Of a stretch of DNA of 6,788 nucleotides, positions 4,512 to 6,788 are shown piece after piece. The position numbers and the translations under genes are program-made. How positions within the stretch are numbered: the stretch's first letter is position 1; each line of letters begins with the position of its first letter. Origin of the DNA: Rhodobacter sp. (GTDB lineage: Bacteria > Pseudomonadota > Alphaproteobacteria > Rhodobacterales > Rhodobacteraceae); assembly GCA_027482795.1 (NCBI GenBank), contig JAIXVS010000025.1, positions 1 to 6,788 of the forward strand, written 5' to 3'. The notes beneath the pieces are model-generated. The model did not search any database, was not told the DNA's origin, and worked only from the letters and a program-made list of their open reading frames with translations.

Positions 4512-6314
4512 TCAGAATTTCCGCTCGGCTGGGGCGATTTTCTTCAGGGAAATACCGCCGTCCTTCTCTGCGGTCAGCGGGGCAGTATGCACGGCGCGGT
4601 AATCTAGTTTCACCTGTGCCCCATCCACATAGGCCAGCGTATGTTTGCGCCACTGATCATCGTTGCGGGTGGGGTAATCTTCATGGGCATGTGCGCCGCG
4701 ACTTTCGGTGCGGGCGTGCGCGCCCACGATGGTGGCCAGCGCGTTGGGCATTAGGTTTTGCAATTCCAGCGTTTCCATCAGATCGCTGTTCCACACCATG
4801 CTGCGGTCAGTGACCTTAATGTCAGCCATTTTGCCCGCAATCGCGCCCATTTTTTCCACGCCAGCGGCAAGCGTTTTTTCGGTGCGGAAAACGGCGGCAT
4901 CGGCCTGCATGGTTTTTTGCATATCCAAACGCAGCTCGGCCGTAGGCACGGCCCCATTGGCATGGCGCGTGGCATCAAAGCGAGCCAAAGCCTTGTCCAC
5001 CTCGGCGCGGTTCAGATCGGCATTGCGTTCCTTTGGGTTCACAATTTCGCCCGCGCGAATGGCGGCGGCGCGGCCAAAGACCACCAAATCGATCAGGCTG
5101 TTAGACCCAAGGCGGTTCGCGCCATGCACCGATGCGCAGCCCGCCTCGCCCACGGCCATCAGACCCGGGAACACGGCATCTGGGTTTTGGGCGGTTGGGC
5201 TAAGCACTTCGCCCCAATAATTGGTTGGGATACCGCCCATATTGTAATGCACGGTTGGCAGCACGGGGATGGGTTCTTTGTGCAGATCGACGCCTGCAAA
5301 AATGCGCGCCGATTCGGTGATGCCAGGCAGGCGCAGCTCCAACGCCTCGCGCGGAAGGTGGTTTAGGTGCAGGCTGATGTGGTCTTTGTTCGGCCCCACG
5401 CCGCGCCCTTCGCGAATTTCAATCGTCATGCAGCGCGAGACATAGTCGCGGGGGGCAAGGTCTTTGTAATGGGGGGCGTAGCGTTCCATAAACCGCTCGC
5501 CTTCGGAATTGGTCAAATAGCCGCCTTCACCGCGCGCGCCTTCGGTAATCAAGCAGCCCGATCCATAAATGCCCGTGGGGTGGAATTGGACAAATTCCAT
5601 ATCCTGCAAGGGCAGGCCCGCGCGCGCCACCATGCCGCCGCCATCCCCTGTGCAGGTGTGGGCCGAAGTTGCGCTGAAATAGGCGCGACCATAGCCGCCC
5701 GTGGCCAGCACCACCATCTTGGCGTTGAACACATGGATCGTGCCATCGTCCAGTTTCCATGCCACCACGCCCGTGCAGCGGCCATCGGTGATAATCAAAT
5801 CCAGCGCGAAATACTCAATATAGAATTCGGCATTGTTCTTCAGCGACTGGCCATAAAGCGTGTGCAAAATGGCATGACCCGTGCGGTCGGCGGCGGCGCA
5901 GGTGCGCTGCACTGGGGGGCCTTCGCCAAATTCGGTGGTATGGCCGCCAAAGGGGCGCTGATAGATTTTACCCTCTTCCGTGCGGGAAAACGGCACGCCA
6001 TAATGTTCCAACTCGTACACGGCCTTTGGCGCCTCGCGCGCCAGATACTCCATCGCGTCAGTATCGCCCAGCCAATCGCTGCCTTTGACCGTGTCATACA
6101 TGTGCCACTGCCAACTATCTGGCCCCATATTGCCAAGCGATGCCGCAATGCCGCCTTGGGCCGCAACGGTGTGGCTGCGGGTGGGGAAAACTTTGGTCAC
6201 GCAAGCGGTGCGCAGGCCCTGTTCGGCCATGCCCAGCGTGGCGCGCAACCCCGCACCGCCCGCGCCCACAACAACCACGTCATAATCATGCACTTCATAG
6301 GGATAGGCGTTCAT
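4512..6314 (-). CDS. sdhA: Succinate dehydrogenase flavoprotein subunit
   Basis: SdhA oxidises succinate to fumarate on the cytoplasmic face of the inner membrane and hands electrons to SdhB. The 600-residue product has the FAD-binding GAGGAG near residues 17-22, the SHTVAAQGG motif with H48 as the covalent FAD site, and active-site residues H245 (FHPTG), E258 and R289 (APRDYVSR), H356 (VHYNMGG) and R401 (GANRLGSN), matching E. coli H242, E255, R286, H354 and R399. The start ATG at 6314 is chosen over an in-frame TTG at 6320 because AAGGT lies seven bases before the ATG but almost touches the TTG. Ten bases separate it from the sdhD stop. Downstream come vapD and two lipoprotein genes before sdhB, rather than sdhB directly. 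Confidence 0.98.
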   Translation of the reverse strand: MNAYPYEVHDYDVVVVGAGGAGLRATLGMAEQGLRTACVTKVFPTRSHTVAAQGGIAASLGNMGPDSWQWHMYDTVKGSDWLGDTDAMEYLAREAPKAVYELEHYGVPFSRTEEGKIYQRPFGGHTTEFGEGPPVQRTCAAADRTGHAILHTLYGQSLKNNAEFYIEYFALDLIITDGRCTGVVAWKLDDGTIHVFNAKMVVLATGGYGRAYFSATSAHTCTGDGGGMVARAGLPLQDMEFVQFHPTGIYGSGCLITEGARGEGGYLTNSEGERFMERYAPHYKDLAPRDYVSRCMTIEIREGRGVGPNKDHISLHLNHLPREALELRLPGITESARIFAGVDLHKEPIPVLPTVHYNMGGIPTNYWGEVLSPTAQNPDAVFPGLMAVGEAGCASVHGANRLGSNSLIDLVVFGRAAAIRAGEIVNPKERNADLNRAEVDKALARFDATRHANGAVPTAELRLDMQKTMQADAAVFRTEKTLAAGVEKMGAIAGKMADIKVTDRSMVWNSDLMETLELQNLMPNALATIVGAHARTESRGAHAHEDYPTRNDDQWRKHTLAYVDGAQVKLDYRAVHTAPLTAEKDGGISLKKIAPAERKF

Positions 6315-6321
6315 ATTCAAT

Positions 6322-6326
6322 ACCTT
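6322..6326 (-). promoter_or_regulatory. Ribosome binding site of sdhA, overlapping the sdhD stop codon
   Basis: AAGGT on the minus strand shares two bases with the sdhD TAA stop (6327-6325) and lies seven bases before the sdhA ATG. This decides between the ATG and the upstream TTG and suggests that sdhD and sdhA translation are linked. Confidence 0.65.
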
Positions 6327-6696
6327 AAAGGGCGATGCGGATCAGGGCATATAGCCCCGTCGCAGCAATCACAGTGGCCAGCGCAGTGACAAACATCACC
6401 AGCATTTTGCGGGTGGTGCCGCGCGAATAATCTTCAATCATCATTGTCGCGCCCATGGCGAAATGGCGCATACCAATCACCAAAATCAGCGCGGTCAGAA
6501 TGGCGGTGAAAGGGTGGGAAAACGCCGTTACCACATCGGCGCGGTTTTGGCCCAAGGCGCTGCCGAACAGATACATCCATGTCGGCACCATAAAGGCCAG
6601 CGCCACCGATGACATGGTCATCGACCAATGATGATGGGTGCCAGCATGGGCAGACCCTTTGCCAACAGCCCGTTTGCGTGGTGTCAAATAACGCAT
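6325..6696 (-). CDS. sdhD: Succinate dehydrogenase hydrophobic membrane anchor subunit
   Basis: SdhD, with SdhC, anchors complex II in the inner membrane and forms the quinone and haem b site. The 123-residue product has a basic cytoplasmic N-terminus (MRYLTPRKRAVGKGSAHAG), a histidine-rich HHHW at 21-24, and three predicted membrane helices at about 27-48, 62-86 and 97-120. The segment MRHFAMGATMMIEDY (76-90) matches the SdhD signature: H78 is the likely haem ligand, and D89-Y90 corresponds to the conserved Asp-Tyr near the quinone site. The start ATG at 6696 follows AAGGGGG by five bases. It lies ten bases after the sdhC stop and ten before the sdhA start, so the genes are tightly co-translated. 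Confidence 0.93.
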   Translation of the reverse strand: MRYLTPRKRAVGKGSAHAGTHHHWSMTMSSVALAFMVPTWMYLFGSALGQNRADVVTAFSHPFTAILTALILVIGMRHFAMGATMMIEDYSRGTTRKMLVMFVTALATVIAATGLYALIRIAL

Positions 6697-6706
6697 TTCC
6701 GCCCCC

Positions 6707-6788
6707 TTAAACGATGATCACAGTCAGTACAGTTAGCACGAGCGACCCAACAATCATGCCCCATCCCAGTTTTTCTGCCGTTGGAATA
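6707..6788 (-). CDS. sdhC: Succinate dehydrogenase cytochrome b subunit, C-terminal end only (5' part outside window)
   Basis: Only the last 27 codons are present, ending in TAA at 6709-6707. They encode IPTAEKLGWGMIVGS followed by a strongly hydrophobic end (LVLTVLTVIIV), fitting the last membrane helix of SdhC, the second anchor subunit of complex II. The identity rests mainly on position: sdhC normally comes directly before sdhD in the same direction, and the gap to the sdhD ATG is ten bases. The operon promoter should lie beyond the right edge. Confidence 0.85.
   Translation of the reverse strand, partial: IPTAEKLGWGMIVGSLVLTVLTVIIV

Noticed and set aside
4341..4607. Plus-strand 88-codon frame opposite the vapD start, considered as an antitoxin
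   Set aside because: It overlaps the end of sdhA and the start of vapD in antisense, lacks a convincing ribosome site and shows no antitoxin-like domain.
5367..6389. Long plus-strand open frame of 340 codons
   Set aside because: Antisense to sdhA and the end of sdhD; its composition is a mirror of SdhA codons, with no domain or good ribosome site.

Overview
The window looks like chromosomal DNA from an alphaproteobacterium, most likely Rhodobacterales (Rhodobacteraceae). This is inferred from the roughly 60% G+C, the style of the SdhA, SdhB and SdhD proteins, the sdhC-sdhD-sdhA-...-sdhB order, and small lipoprotein genes between sdhA and sdhB. No rRNA, tRNA, CRISPR array or insertion sequence was seen.

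Left part (1-2679). A GH3 beta-glucosidase-type gene runs leftward from 872 and off the window edge; only its N-terminal 290 residues are present, including the catalytic Asp. Facing away from it are deoD (purine nucleoside phosphorylase, 1001-1714) and an aldo/keto reductase (1711-2679), which overlap by ATGA and are probably translationally coupled. The 128-bp divergent intergenic region holds an 18-bp near-perfect palindrome flanked almost symmetrically by two copies of GGGGTAAYTTGGCA. This is the best candidate regulatory site in the window.

Right part (2698-6788, all minus strand). This is the succinate dehydrogenase (complex II) operon, transcribed from right to left: the 3' end of sdhC, then sdhD, sdhA, three small genes and sdhB. 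Covalent-FAD, substrate-binding, iron-sulfur and probable haem-ligand residues are all visible, so complex II appears intact. The last gene, sdhB, ends 18 bp from the convergent aldo/keto reductase, with a 9-bp stem-loop over its stop codon.

The unusual feature is the 1037-bp stretch separating sdhA from sdhB. It carries a VapD-family protein (Cas2-like fold, related to VapD endoribonuclease toxins) and two small lipoproteins of unknown function. The vapD gene has lower G+C (about 52% by hand count), rare-looking codons near its start and an unusually strong Shine-Dalgarno. Its stop overlaps the start of the first lipoprotein gene (ATGA), and one base separates the two lipoprotein genes. A toxin-family gene is therefore apparently co-transcribed with, and wired into, a central TCA-cycle/respiratory operon, with no recognisable antitoxin beside it. 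All similarity statements come from motif recognition by eye; no database search was run.
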